From positions 1,612,001 to 1,676,000 of the forward strand of contig NZ_CP038020.1 of NCBI RefSeq assembly GCF_010120595.1: a stretch of 64,000 bases of DNA. Direction: 5' to 3'. Both the position numbers and the translations under genes were made by a program. The notes under the pieces are model-generated. The model ran no database searches. It was not told the DNA's origin and saw only the letters and a program-made list of their open reading frames with translations. Positions 49,969-58,085 of the stretch are shown piece after piece; position 1 is the first letter of the stretch; each line of letters starts with the position of its first letter. This DNA comes from Streptococcus thermophilus. GTDB lineage: Bacteria; Bacillota; Bacilli; Lactobacillales; Streptococcaceae.

Positions 49969-50191
49969 AAATTTACTATTAGTGCCTGTGCACTAAATCC
50001 TCCTTAAACTTTGATGCCATTTAGCAAGAGTCAATCTAATCTAGTGAACCTATCTAGATAATCTAGCTGTATAAGATTGCACCAATATGTTCAACCCTTG
50101 TTTTAAAATATTATTAATTGGTTACATTATTATGAGACTATTCCTCTCAACCCAATCTATTATATCTCAATTTGATGAAAATGTAACTCCC
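49969..50191 (-). other. intergenic region between cdaR and glmM
   Basis: 223 bp without a gene. It holds the glmM hairpin and minigene and a region of short CTAGAT/ATCTAG repeats (50045-50070). I see no sure promoter or terminator. Confidence 0.4.
49979..50005 (-). promoter_or_regulatory. glmM ribosome site, hairpin and four-codon minigene
   Basis: AAGGAGG (49999-50005) is followed after 5 bp by GTG CAC AGG CAC TAA (49993-49979). The minigene coincides with a perfect 7-bp hairpin TTAGTGC/GCACTAA (49979-49985 with 49990-49996, 4-nt loop). The real ATG is 11 bases past it. Folding the hairpin would bring the ribosome site to about 12 bp from ATG; otherwise ribosomes would first translate the minigene. 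Confidence 0.6.
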
Positions 50192-51157
50192 TCACTTTTG
50201 CGTGACTTTCAAGTTAACCTTCAAAGTACTTGGCTGCACTGTGACACCTTCTGCTTTTAGCTCTAAGGTTTTCGATGTATCTTTAGTTACTTGGCTAATG
50301 TCTACAGGGACTGTGATGCTATCAATTTTATCCATGTCTTCTTGACTACCAACAATGGTCACATGACCACGATCAAAACTATAACTGATACTAGACACAT
50401 TGCTAGCCTTATCGCCAGTCAACTCTATCTTAACTGGAACTGATTTACTCAATTTTCTCAAACTAATCTTGGCATGAACCTTAGCTGGGGAAATTGAACT
50501 AGCTAAAATCGTTCCATTAGACGAAACTGCTTGAAGAACCAAGTTACCATCATAATCATCAGACAAGTTGTCATCGCCTTCCAAGACTGCTTGAACGTGA
50601 TCAATTTGATTGATGATATCCTCACTTGAGGTCACCTCTACCTTGGTTTCATCCAAGCTAACCTTTTTCACTTCATAGCCATTAGCCAACTTATCCGGTG
50701 TGATATTTGCAACTACATCAAATGTCTTACTAGCTTTTTTACCTATGGTTGCTGTCAAGGTCGATGGTGATACTTGGGCAGACATTCCATCCGGTAAATT
50801 CTTAACCTGAATAGGAACATGACTTGTCCCTGGGCCAAAATTTGATAAATCTGCAACCAACTTAAAATGACGTGTGTCACTTGTTGTTTCAGTTGTCAAG
50901 GCTAATTGTGTCGTCGCTGTTAGATAGACCTCAGCATCATAGGAATAGCCACTGACAAAGTACTTATCACTATCGTATTTGATATCCACAGGTACCGACT
51001 CAACGGTTTGCGTGAAAGTATTGGATGCAATTGAGCTATTATTTTTATTTTGCGTATTCCCCGACCATGCTGTGAAAAAGAGTGTGACAGCAAGGAAGAG
51101 GGCAACTACCATCTGCCACAAGCGATCATTTGTGAAAAATCTTACTAGACGCTTCAT
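50192..51157 (-). CDS. cdaR: CdaR (YbbR-domain) regulator of CdaA
   Basis: Membrane-anchored extracytoplasmic regulator of diadenylate cyclase, 321 residues. One N-terminal membrane helix (LWQMVVALFLAVTLFFTAW, residues 13-31) and tandem YbbR domains (VPVDIKYDSDKYFVSGY, VDISQVTKDTSKTLEL). Overlaps cdaA by 4 bp. Confidence 0.93.
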   Translation of the reverse strand: MKRLVRFFTNDRLWQMVVALFLAVTLFFTAWSGNTQNKNNSSIASNTFTQTVESVPVDIKYDSDKYFVSGYSYDAEVYLTATTQLALTTETTSDTRHFKLVADLSNFGPGTSHVPIQVKNLPDGMSAQVSPSTLTATIGKKASKTFDVVANITPDKLANGYEVKKVSLDETKVEVTSSEDIINQIDHVQAVLEGDDNLSDDYDGNLVLQAVSSNGTILASSISPAKVHAKISLRKLSKSVPVKIELTGDKASNVSSISYSFDRGHVTIVGSQEDMDKIDSITVPVDISQVTKDTSKTLELKAEGVTVQPSTLKVNLKVTQK

Positions 51158-52005
51158 TTTTCACCACCTCCAATCCAACGTTGAAAGAATAACTGACGTG
51201 GTTCCTGCTCTTTCAACAAGATAAGACTTAACTCATGTTCAAATTCTTGAACTGAGAGGCCGTGCAAAAAATTGCCCTTGTACGCAATGGAAATCGCACC
51301 CGTTTCCTCAGAGACAACAAAGGTTAGTGCATCTGTTTGTTCCGAAAGACCAATAGCAGCCCTGTGTCTTGTCCCAAATTCTTTGGAAATCTTATTAGAC
51401 TCTGATAATGGCAGATAAGAACAAGCTGTTGTAACCTTATTATCTCTTATAATTACTGCACCATCATGAAGCGGCGTATTTGGTATGAAGATATTTATTA
51501 GAAGTTCCCCAGTCACCACTGCATCTAGCGGAATCCCTGTCGCAATCTGTTCTTGTAAAGTCTGAGTTTGTTCAATAGACACCAAGGCTCCAATCTTACG
51601 TGGGCTCATATACTTGACGGCCTTGACAAAGGCCTGAACCAATTTCTCATCTGAACTGACCTCTTTATTTTGCAAAAAATGCTGAGGTGTCCGTCCAAAT
51701 GTCTCAAGTGCCGAACGAAGCTCTGGCGCAAAAATAACGACCGCTGCAATAGCACCATAATTGATGACTTGATTCATCAAATAAGAAATCGTCGTGAATC
51801 CAATAAAATCAGAGATAATCTTTACAAAAATAAATAAGACTACCCCTTGGACTAGGGTCATGATTTTTGTTCCTCTCAGAGCCCTAATAAACCGATAAAT
51901 TACAAAAGCAACAATCAATATGTCCAAACTATTGACAAGAACCCTCAGCGGACTATCAAAAAGTGACCGCCAAAAATCAACGTCAATGGACGAAAGTAAT
52001 CCCAT
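51154..52005 (-). CDS. cdaA: diadenylate cyclase CdaA
   Basis: Membrane diadenylate cyclase producing cyclic di-AMP; 283 residues from MGLLSSIDVDFW. Three N-terminal helices (about 10-90), then a DAC domain with LHDGAVIIRD (DGA motif) and GTRHRAAIGLSE (RHR motif). A GTG at 52014 three codons upstream is an alternative start. Head of the cdaA-cdaR(-glmM) set. Confidence 0.94.
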   Translation of the reverse strand: MGLLSSIDVDFWRSLFDSPLRVLVNSLDILIVAFVIYRFIRALRGTKIMTLVQGVVLFIFVKIISDFIGFTTISYLMNQVINYGAIAAVVIFAPELRSALETFGRTPQHFLQNKEVSSDEKLVQAFVKAVKYMSPRKIGALVSIEQTQTLQEQIATGIPLDAVVTGELLINIFIPNTPLHDGAVIIRDNKVTTACSYLPLSESNKISKEFGTRHRAAIGLSEQTDALTFVVSEETGAISIAYKGNFLHGLSVQEFEHELSLILLKEQEPRQLFFQRWIGGGEK

Positions 52006-52042
52006 ACTTATCACACTTTCTTTTAATTTTTTAACAGTTTCT

Positions 52043-52051
52043 ATTATACCA
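52043..52051 (-). promoter_or_regulatory. extended -10 promoter for cdaA
   Basis: TGGTATAAT (TATAAT at 52043-52048). It is divergent from, and some 20 bp from, the murT -35 box. Confidence 0.62.
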
Positions 52052-52066
52052 TGAATTCAAACTATT

Positions 52067-52095
52067 TTGAGGCTACAATCACTACTTTTTATGAT
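52067..52095 (+). promoter_or_regulatory. murT promoter, start-codon proximal
   Basis: -35 TTGAGG (52067-52072), 17-bp spacer, -10 TATGAT (52090-52095). The ATG is at 52107, so the transcript start is expected about 5 nt before it or closer, leaving no room for a ribosome site. Confidence 0.72.
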
Positions 52096-52106
52096 AAAAT
52101 AAAACC

Positions 52107-53450
52107 ATGACTATAAAAACTACTATGGGTATCTTGGCAGGTAAAGCTAGTCACTTTGTTCTCTCAAAATTGGGACGTGGCTCAACCCTCCCAGGAAAAA
52201 TCGCCCTTAAATTTGATAAAGATATTTTAGACACACTAGCTAAAGATTATGAAATCGTCGTTGTCACTGGTACCAACGGTAAGACTCTGACAACCGCTTT
52301 GACAGTCGGTATTCTAAAAGAAGCTTACGGTGAAATTGTAACTAATCCTAGTGGAGCCAACATGATCACTGGGATTACTTCCACCTTTCTAACTGCTAAA
52401 AGAGCTAAATCTGGTAAGAAAATCGCTGTCTTAGAGATTGATGAAGCTAGCCTTCCAAAAATCACTGAGTATATCACTCCAAGTCTTTTTGTCTTCACAA
52501 ATATTTTCCGTGACCAAATGGACCGTTACGGTGAAATTTACACCACTTATCAGATGATTTTAGATGGTGCTGCTAAGGCGCCAGCGGCAACTATTTTGGC
52601 TAACGGGGACAGTCCTCTTTTTAATTCTAAAGAGCTAGTCAATCCCGTACGTTTCTACGGTTTTGACACTGAAAAACATGCGCCAGAGCTTACACACTAT
52701 AATACTGAAGGAATTGTGTGTCCTAAGTGCGAGAGCATTCTTCAGTATCACCTTAATACTTACGCTAACTTGGGTGACTATGTGTGCCTTAACTGTGACT
52801 TCCACCGTCCAGAATTAGATTATAAGCTAACGCAGCTGACAAAAATCACCAACACCACTTCTGAATTTATCATTGACGGTCAAGATTACAAGATTAACGT
52901 TGGGGGGCTCTACAACATCTATAATGCCCTTGCTGCCGTTTCTGTCGCTGAATTCTTCGGCGTTGTGCCAGAGCAAATCAAAGCTGGTTTTGATAAGAGT
53001 CGTGCTGTCTTTGGACGCCAAGAAACCTTTAAAATTGGTGATAAATCATGTACTCTCGTACTGATTAAGAATCCAGTTGGAGCTAGCCAAGCTCTGGATA
53101 TGATTAAACTTGCAGACTATCCATTTAGCTTGTCAGTCCTTCTTAATGCCAACTATGCTGATAGTATTGACACCAGCTGGATTTGGGATGCCAACTTTGA
53201 AAGCATTCTCGATATGGATATTCCTGAAATTAATGCTGGTGGTGTCCGTCACTCTGAAATTGCCCGTCGTCTGCGTGTAACTGGCTATCCAGAGGACAAA
53301 ATTACACAAGCAGAAAAACTCGAAGATATTATGACCCTAATTGAAAAGCAAGACTGCGACCACGCCTATATCTTAGCGACCTATACTGCCATGCTTGAAT
53401 TCCGTGATATTCTGGCCCAACGTCATGCTGTCGGAAAGGGGATGAACTAA
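52107..53450 (+). CDS. murT: lipid II isoglutaminyl synthase subunit MurT
   Basis: Mur-ligase-like subunit of the MurT-GatD complex that amidates D-Glu of lipid II; 447 residues. P-loop [17 protein letters not shown] (around residue 53), a Cys4 zinc ribbon (CPKCESI...CLNCDF, about 205-232) inserted in the domain, and the C-terminal DUF1727 domain. It ends in TAATG, coupled to gatD. Probably leaderless (see promoter). Confidence 0.95.
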   Translation: MTIKTTMGILAGKASHFVLSKLGRGSTLPGKIALKFDKDILDTLAKDYEIVVVTGTNGKTLTTALTVGILKEAYGEIVTNPSGANMITGITSTFLTAKRAKSGKKIAVLEIDEASLPKITEYITPSLFVFTNIFRDQMDRYGEIYTTYQMILDGAAKAPAATILANGDSPLFNSKELVNPVRFYGFDTEKHAPELTHYNTEGIVCPKCESILQYHLNTYANLGDYVCLNCDFHRPELDYKLTQLTKITNTTSEFIIDGQDYKINVGGLYNIYNALAAVSVAEFFGVVPEQIKAGFDKSRAVFGRQETFKIGDKSCTLVLIKNPVGASQALDMIKLADYPFSLSVLLNANYADSIDTSWIWDANFESILDMDIPEINAGGVRHSEIARRLRVTGYPEDKITQAEKLEDIMTLIEKQDCDHAYILATYTAMLEFRDILAQRHAVGKGMN

Positions 53451-54238
53451 TGACTTATACTTCTCTCAAATCGCCAGAAAATCGTGACTACACCTATATC
53501 CTAAATGTTGCCCACCTTTACGGTAATCTTCTCAATACTTATGGTGACAATGGCAATGTCCTTATGATGAAATACGTGGGGGAAAAGCTTGGTGCTAAGA
53601 TGACCTTCGATATCGTTTCAGTTGGCGACGACTTCGACAAGGAGCTCTACGACATAGTCTTCTTTGGAGGTGGTCAAGACTACGAACAATCCATCGTTGC
53701 CAAAGATCTCCCGTCAAAACGTGACGCTATTGATCAATACATTCAAGATAACAAAGTCATCTTAGCGATTTGTGGTGGTTTCCAACTTCTCGGACAATAT
53801 TACATCCAAGCCAACGGTGTCCGCATTGATGGTATCGGTGTTATGGGCCACTATACCCTTAATCAGGAAAATAACCGCTACATCGGTGACATCAAGATTC
53901 ATAACGAAGAATTCAATGAAACCTATTATGGTTTTGAAAATCACCAAGGTCGCACCTTCCTTTCCGATGATCAAAAACCACTTGGTAAAGTGGTCTACGG
54001 TAATGGTAATAACAAGGAAGATGGTACTGAAGGTGTCCACTATAAAAACGTTTATGGTGGCTACTTCCATGGTCCGATTCTTTCTCGTAATGCTAACCTT
54101 GCTTACCGCTTAGTAACAACTGCCCTTCGTAACAAATATGGTCAGGATATTCAATTACCAAGTTATGATGACATACTCTCAAGCGAGATAGCTGAAGAGT
54201 ATGCAGATACTAAATCAAAAGCTGAATTCGAGAAATAA
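53450..54238 (+). CDS. gatD: lipid II isoglutaminyl synthase glutaminase subunit GatD
   Basis: Class I glutamine amidotransferase (CobB/CobQ-like) supplying ammonia to MurT; 262 residues. [14 protein letters not shown], nucleophile Cys in [15 protein letters not shown] (about residue 107), catalytic His in [10 protein letters not shown]. The conserved partner of murT. Confidence 0.95.
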   Translation: MTYTSLKSPENRDYTYILNVAHLYGNLLNTYGDNGNVLMMKYVGEKLGAKMTFDIVSVGDDFDKELYDIVFFGGGQDYEQSIVAKDLPSKRDAIDQYIQDNKVILAICGGFQLLGQYYIQANGVRIDGIGVMGHYTLNQENNRYIGDIKIHNEEFNETYYGFENHQGRTFLSDDQKPLGKVVYGNGNNKEDGTEGVHYKNVYGGYFHGPILSRNANLAYRLVTTALRNKYGQDIQLPSYDDILSSEIAEEYADTKSKAEFEK

Positions 54239-54245
54239 TTCTTTT

Positions 54246-54283
54246 AAACAAAAAAGTGAACCCTGGAGGGTCACTTTTTTTGT
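54246..54283 (+). terminator. bidirectional terminator between gatD and mprF
   Basis: AAAAAGTGA-CCCT/AGGG-TCACTTTTT stem with one bulge and A/T runs on each side; the flanking genes converge here. Confidence 0.87.
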
Positions 54284-54288
54284 CGTAT

Positions 54289-56844
54289 TTACTTCCAAAG
54301 ACGTCTTTTCTTCATTTTATCTTCAATTTTACGATTATCAATCCTGAAAATAGCAATCATATCAAACAAAAGCCAGGTTCTTTTTGGATAGACAATGTAT
54401 TTTGGAGACCAAATTGGAGAGAATTTTTCTTTGTAACGTTGCAATCCACTAAAAGAGTAAAAACGCTGAGCAAAAACATAAACTAAATTGGCAACCTTTT
54501 CCTCCATGAAACTATCTTCTTCAGTACCTACGTTAGCTAGGGGAGCCATCCCCATATCAAAGTATTGCTTGCCTTCTGCTTTGAAGTATTGGAAGAGTTT
54601 GACAAAAAGGTAGTCCATGACGCCTTCAGGAGCCTTTTTAAAGTCATAACGCATAAGATCAATGGTTGCCACCCGTTTATTTTGGGTTGGCATGATATTA
54701 GCGAAGGCCACAATTTCTCCTTCTTTACTCTCAACGATAGCAATCGGTGCTTGTTGTAAATAGGCTTCATCAAAGAAACCAAGAGAGAAACCTTTCTCCT
54801 TACGACCGTTAAGCCATATATCTGAGACTGCCTTCATTTCCTGCATCTGAGTCTCCGAAAATGGAGGATTAAGTAATTTAAACTGGAAGCCTGCTTTTTC
54901 CACACGATTGGTTGGTTTACGGAACTTCTTACCATGCTTACCATCAATAGAATATGTCGTCAAATCAACCATGGCATTTTCTCCAAATTTCATGAAGTCA
55001 AAGCCATAATCATGAAGCATAAGGGTCACTCTCTCATCCGCCTCATAAAATAAAGCCTGTAAATTCCAATCAGATAAGTTTTTCAAGAAAGCTTCCCAAG
55101 CCGGACGATAATATTTTTCATTACCAATAGGATTGCCCATAATCACACACTTGTTACTGATTTGTGCAAATTGAAAAACTACCTGATCTTGTCCATCGAC
55201 ACGATACCAAAAGAGGCGTTTATCATGTAAATAAGCTAGAGCACTTTCTGATGCGCCCCCATATTTCTCAAGAAGTGCTGTAAAACGCTCATTATCCATG
55301 CTTTGACCAAAATGCTTACGAGGTGCCAAAACTCTCAGTACAAGCCAAACAATGGTTGCAATGATTACCGATGCCAGTAAAATATCAAACCAAATATGAA
55401 CAAAATGTCCAAGAATATCTCGGTTCCTAGGTGGTAACAAATGAGACCAAAAACCACTACCACCCAGAACAAGGAGAACCAAAATGGTAAAGGCTAAAAA
55501 AAGGAAATCCTTGGTTTTGTCTTCCCAGCTATAAACAAAGTAGTGACGATTCAATCTTTTCCTTATAAGTAACATAAGTATCATGGAAAGCACAATCATG
55601 AAAGACATGGTCCAGGAAGTACCATTGAGATTGACGTAAATCAAAGTCAAGACGAAGGTAAGCAAGGATACAATAAAAGCTCCCTTAACGCGTCGCCTGA
55701 TGAGGCGAGCCATGAAAACAAAGAGGGTTCCAAATAAAATACTTGGAAACTGCCAGATCAACTGTTCCTGAATAGGATCGAAACGGCTAATAAAGTAAAC
55801 ATTTGCCAAGCTTTCTGGGATTAGGGCAGATAAAATCAAGAAGATTCCTAAAAAACGTAACAAATAAACAAGGATAAGATGGAAACTTCCACCAAATACT
55901 CGTGAAGGAATATTGAAGTATTTATCATTGATGTGACCTCCCATGTGTTTGAAAAAGAAGACAACACCTAATAAAAATGGAATGATGTAGTAGGTTAGAC
56001 GAAAGAGCAATAGTAGACTGACCGCAAGAGCATTGCTGACACCCATAGACGTCAGACCACTAATCACAATCAAATCAAAACTACCAATCCCACCTGGAAT
56101 CATGGAAAAGATACCAATGATAACCGCTAGAAAATATAGGGGAATCAGATTATAAAGAGGAACATGTAGACCCATTAAATAAGCCACACTCAGAAAACTC
56201 ACAAGAGCTGTGCCCCATTCAGCAGTCGATACTAAAATAAGGCTTAGTCTCGTTTTCAAAGGGACTTGCCCAAAATAAGGCAATTTTTCGCAACTTGAGA
56301 CAAAGAAAATAAAAGGTAGGTATAAAAAGATTCCTAGTAAAAGTAACCAATATTTTCTCAAGTCAGGACTTAGAGGGAAAAACCAAAAGGTGGCAAACAC
56401 CAAGCCACTTAGGAGCGACAAGCCCGACATGAAGTAAGGCAATAAACGTGATAGTGCCTTAACACCAGACTTTTCATGCCCATCTTCAGAATAAAAGGAA
56501 TACCTCAATCCCACGTCAACTAAACCGGCAAAACCAGCCAAGTTATTAATGGTATTGACAGCCCAACTCGTTTCTAGTATATAGGATTTGGAATAATCCG
56601 TCTCTAGCTCCTTATTCAAAATAAGGTCATAAAAGAGCATGGGTAACACAGCAACTAAGCCTATCACTACCATCAAAGCAAGATGCCAAATTGACAGACC
56701 TGATAAAGCTGACTCCAGCGATTCTAAAGTGATCGTTCGTTTTAAACGAATCAACTCTACAACAACAAGAACCGCAATAGAAATAAAGAAGACAGATTTA
56801 ACGGCAGTTTTTAAAGGTTGAAGTCTCTCTATAAGTCGCTTCAT
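54289..56844 (-). CDS. mprF: phosphatidylglycerol lysyltransferase MprF
   Basis: Bifunctional membrane protein of 851 residues. N-terminal flippase domain of about 14 helices (residues 1-510) and a C-terminal cytosolic GNAT-like DUF2156 synthase domain (about 530-820; YHDKRLFWYRVDGQDQVV, DLMRYDFKKAPEGVMDYLF). It adds an amino acid (typically Lys) to phosphatidylglycerol and exposes it, lowering sensitivity to cationic peptides. Overlaps the upstream hydrolase gene by 4 bp. The aminoacyl group is not predictable from sequence. Confidence 0.94.
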   Translation of the reverse strand: MKRLIERLQPLKTAVKSVFFISIAVLVVVELIRLKRTITLESLESALSGLSIWHLALMVVIGLVAVLPMLFYDLILNKELETDYSKSYILETSWAVNTINNLAGFAGLVDVGLRYSFYSEDGHEKSGVKALSRLLPYFMSGLSLLSGLVFATFWFFPLSPDLRKYWLLLLGIFLYLPFIFFVSSCEKLPYFGQVPLKTRLSLILVSTAEWGTALVSFLSVAYLMGLHVPLYNLIPLYFLAVIIGIFSMIPGGIGSFDLIVISGLTSMGVSNALAVSLLLLFRLTYYIIPFLLGVVFFFKHMGGHINDKYFNIPSRVFGGSFHLILVYLLRFLGIFLILSALIPESLANVYFISRFDPIQEQLIWQFPSILFGTLFVFMARLIRRRVKGAFIVSLLTFVLTLIYVNLNGTSWTMSFMIVLSMILMLLIRKRLNRHYFVYSWEDKTKDFLFLAFTILVLLVLGGSGFWSHLLPPRNRDILGHFVHIWFDILLASVIIATIVWLVLRVLAPRKHFGQSMDNERFTALLEKYGGASESALAYLHDKRLFWYRVDGQDQVVFQFAQISNKCVIMGNPIGNEKYYRPAWEAFLKNLSDWNLQALFYEADERVTLMLHDYGFDFMKFGENAMVDLTTYSIDGKHGKKFRKPTNRVEKAGFQFKLLNPPFSETQMQEMKAVSDIWLNGRKEKGFSLGFFDEAYLQQAPIAIVESKEGEIVAFANIMPTQNKRVATIDLMRYDFKKAPEGVMDYLFVKLFQYFKAEGKQYFDMGMAPLANVGTEEDSFMEEKVANLVYVFAQRFYSFSGLQRYKEKFSPIWSPKYIVYPKRTWLLFDMIAIFRIDNRKIEDKMKKRRLWK

Positions 56845-57560
56845 GCCACCACCTCTTTTTGACTAATTCTAACTAACTCACGGATCATTTGATTAAAAAC
56901 CTTGTATTTTTGTTGGGCTAAACGGTGTCCTTGTCGACGCTCGACATAGAGCTTATGAATTGGAAAGAGGTCCGAAATCTCCCTTGAATGACTAATACTA
57001 ATGACATCTCTTTGTCCCATAACTACCCAAACAGGATAGGATGCCTGATGTAGTTGTTCCCTATCCAGCGGCAAATCATGTAGCATGAGCTCCGTTACCT
57101 GAGCCAAGATGTCCATTTTAGATGAAAATGGTGATAAGGCTTTTAGGCAATAATACTTTATATAAACCAGACATCTTGAACGTCTGGTCAATCCTTTAAA
57201 AGTCATATTCCCCGCATTAAGCAAGAGCCCTGCAATCCGGTCAGGAAAGCGACTGGCATAAACCATAGCTAGATTAGCCCCATCACTGTGACCAACAAAC
57301 AGAGCCTTTTTGATATTTAAAAATTGCAAAATCTCCTCCAAATCGGCAGCCATCTGTTCAAAGGTCATCTTAGCACTCTGACGACTGGATCTGCCCTGAT
57401 TACGACTATCAATGAAAATTAAACGATAGTCTCGATATAGAATTCCTTGCTTACCAAAGTAGTTTCCTGATGAATTATTGCCATGCAAGAAGACAATTGG
57501 AAATCCTTTACCGAGGTCACGATAATAGATGATTTGACCATCTTTCACTTTAAATTCCAT
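56841..57560 (-). CDS. alpha/beta hydrolase
   Basis: A 239-residue serine hydrolase. Oxyanion region VFLHGNNSSGNYFG (residues 21-34), nucleophile elbow FVGHSDGANLAM (Ser about 93), Asp and His near GQRDVI and GHRL. Coupled to mprF by ATGA overlap, so perhaps acts on a lipid or aminoacyl-lipid; this link is inference. An extended -10 (TGTTATAAT, 57663-57671) precedes a leader with an 8-bp hairpin (GGGTCTGA/TCGGACCC). Confidence 0.85.
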   Translation of the reverse strand: MEFKVKDGQIIYYRDLGKGFPIVFLHGNNSSGNYFGKQGILYRDYRLIFIDSRNQGRSSRQSAKMTFEQMAADLEEILQFLNIKKALFVGHSDGANLAMVYASRFPDRIAGLLLNAGNMTFKGLTRRSRCLVYIKYYCLKALSPFSSKMDILAQVTELMLHDLPLDREQLHQASYPVWVVMGQRDVISISHSREISDLFPIHKLYVERRQGHRLAQQKYKVFNQMIRELVRISQKEVVA

Positions 57561-57662
57561 AATATTACCTACCTTTTCACTAACGTATTCTTATACGATG
57601 ATTAGTCTTATAAGGCATTGGGTCCGATACCATAAAACAAAGTGCTCAGACCCTCTCATTCC

Positions 57663-57671
57663 ATTATAACA
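57663..57671 (-). promoter_or_regulatory. extended -10 promoter for the hydrolase-mprF unit
   Basis: TGTTATAAT (TATAAT at 57663-57668) with a roughly 100-nt leader carrying an 8-bp hairpin. Confidence 0.5.
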
Positions 57672-57711
57672 CTTCTATTTAGCAAAACTCAGAATATTAG
57701 TACATTTTCTG

Positions 57712-57740
57712 CAAAAAAGAAAAAGCCTTTTCAGACTTCT
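57712..57740 (-). terminator. terminator after the YiaA/B pseudogene
   Basis: AAGTC/GGCTT stem with a TTTTTCTTTTTT tail on the minus strand. Confidence 0.7.
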
Positions 57741-57747
57741 CCTATTA

Positions 57748-57996
57748 TTAATAAGTTTTTGGGGCAATGAGTTTGTTATAGTTTTCCTCATCTTTTGGTT
57801 ATCACGGACAAGCTTAGATACCATAAATGAAGATAAAATCAAACCAACACATCCCATAAGATAGTACCTCTTAACCATCAACGGCTCTTTACTCTTTAAT
57901 AGTATAGAGGCTTACCAACATCGAGATTACAAAGAGGGCAAATGATCCCCGTGTCATCATCTTGAAAGATCTCGTATTACGATACACTTTGTTCAT
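57748..57996 (-). pseudogene. YiaA/YiaB-like inner membrane protein, broken by a 7-bp duplication
   Basis: Starts MNKVYRNTRSFKMMTRGSFA with AAGGAGA upstream and one helix, reaching VSLYTIKE. A tandem TAAAGAG (57889-57902 area) then puts the frame out and introduces stops. The next frame gives PLMVKRYYLMGCVGLILSSFMVSK; a one-base loss after VRDNQ restores the original frame, reading DEENYNKLIAPKTY to the stop at 57748. The two-helix YiaA/B layout is clear. Confidence 0.75.
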
Positions 57997-58085
57997 AAAT
58001 CTAGTCTCCTTTTATATACTAAGACTAGTATGACAACAATAAAATACTTGTACAAATTGAAATACGAAAAGGTTTCCATGTTTGT

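Larger units (their letters stand above)
57560..58085 (-). other. intergenic and decayed region between ABC-F gene and hydrolase
   Basis: Holds only the broken YiaA/B gene, its terminator and the hydrolase promoter; about 90 bp next to the ABC-F stop is AT-rich with nothing recognised. Confidence 0.5.

Noticed and set aside
53762..54070. 102-codon minus-strand ORF inside gatD
   Set aside because: Frame shadow of gatD with no start signal.
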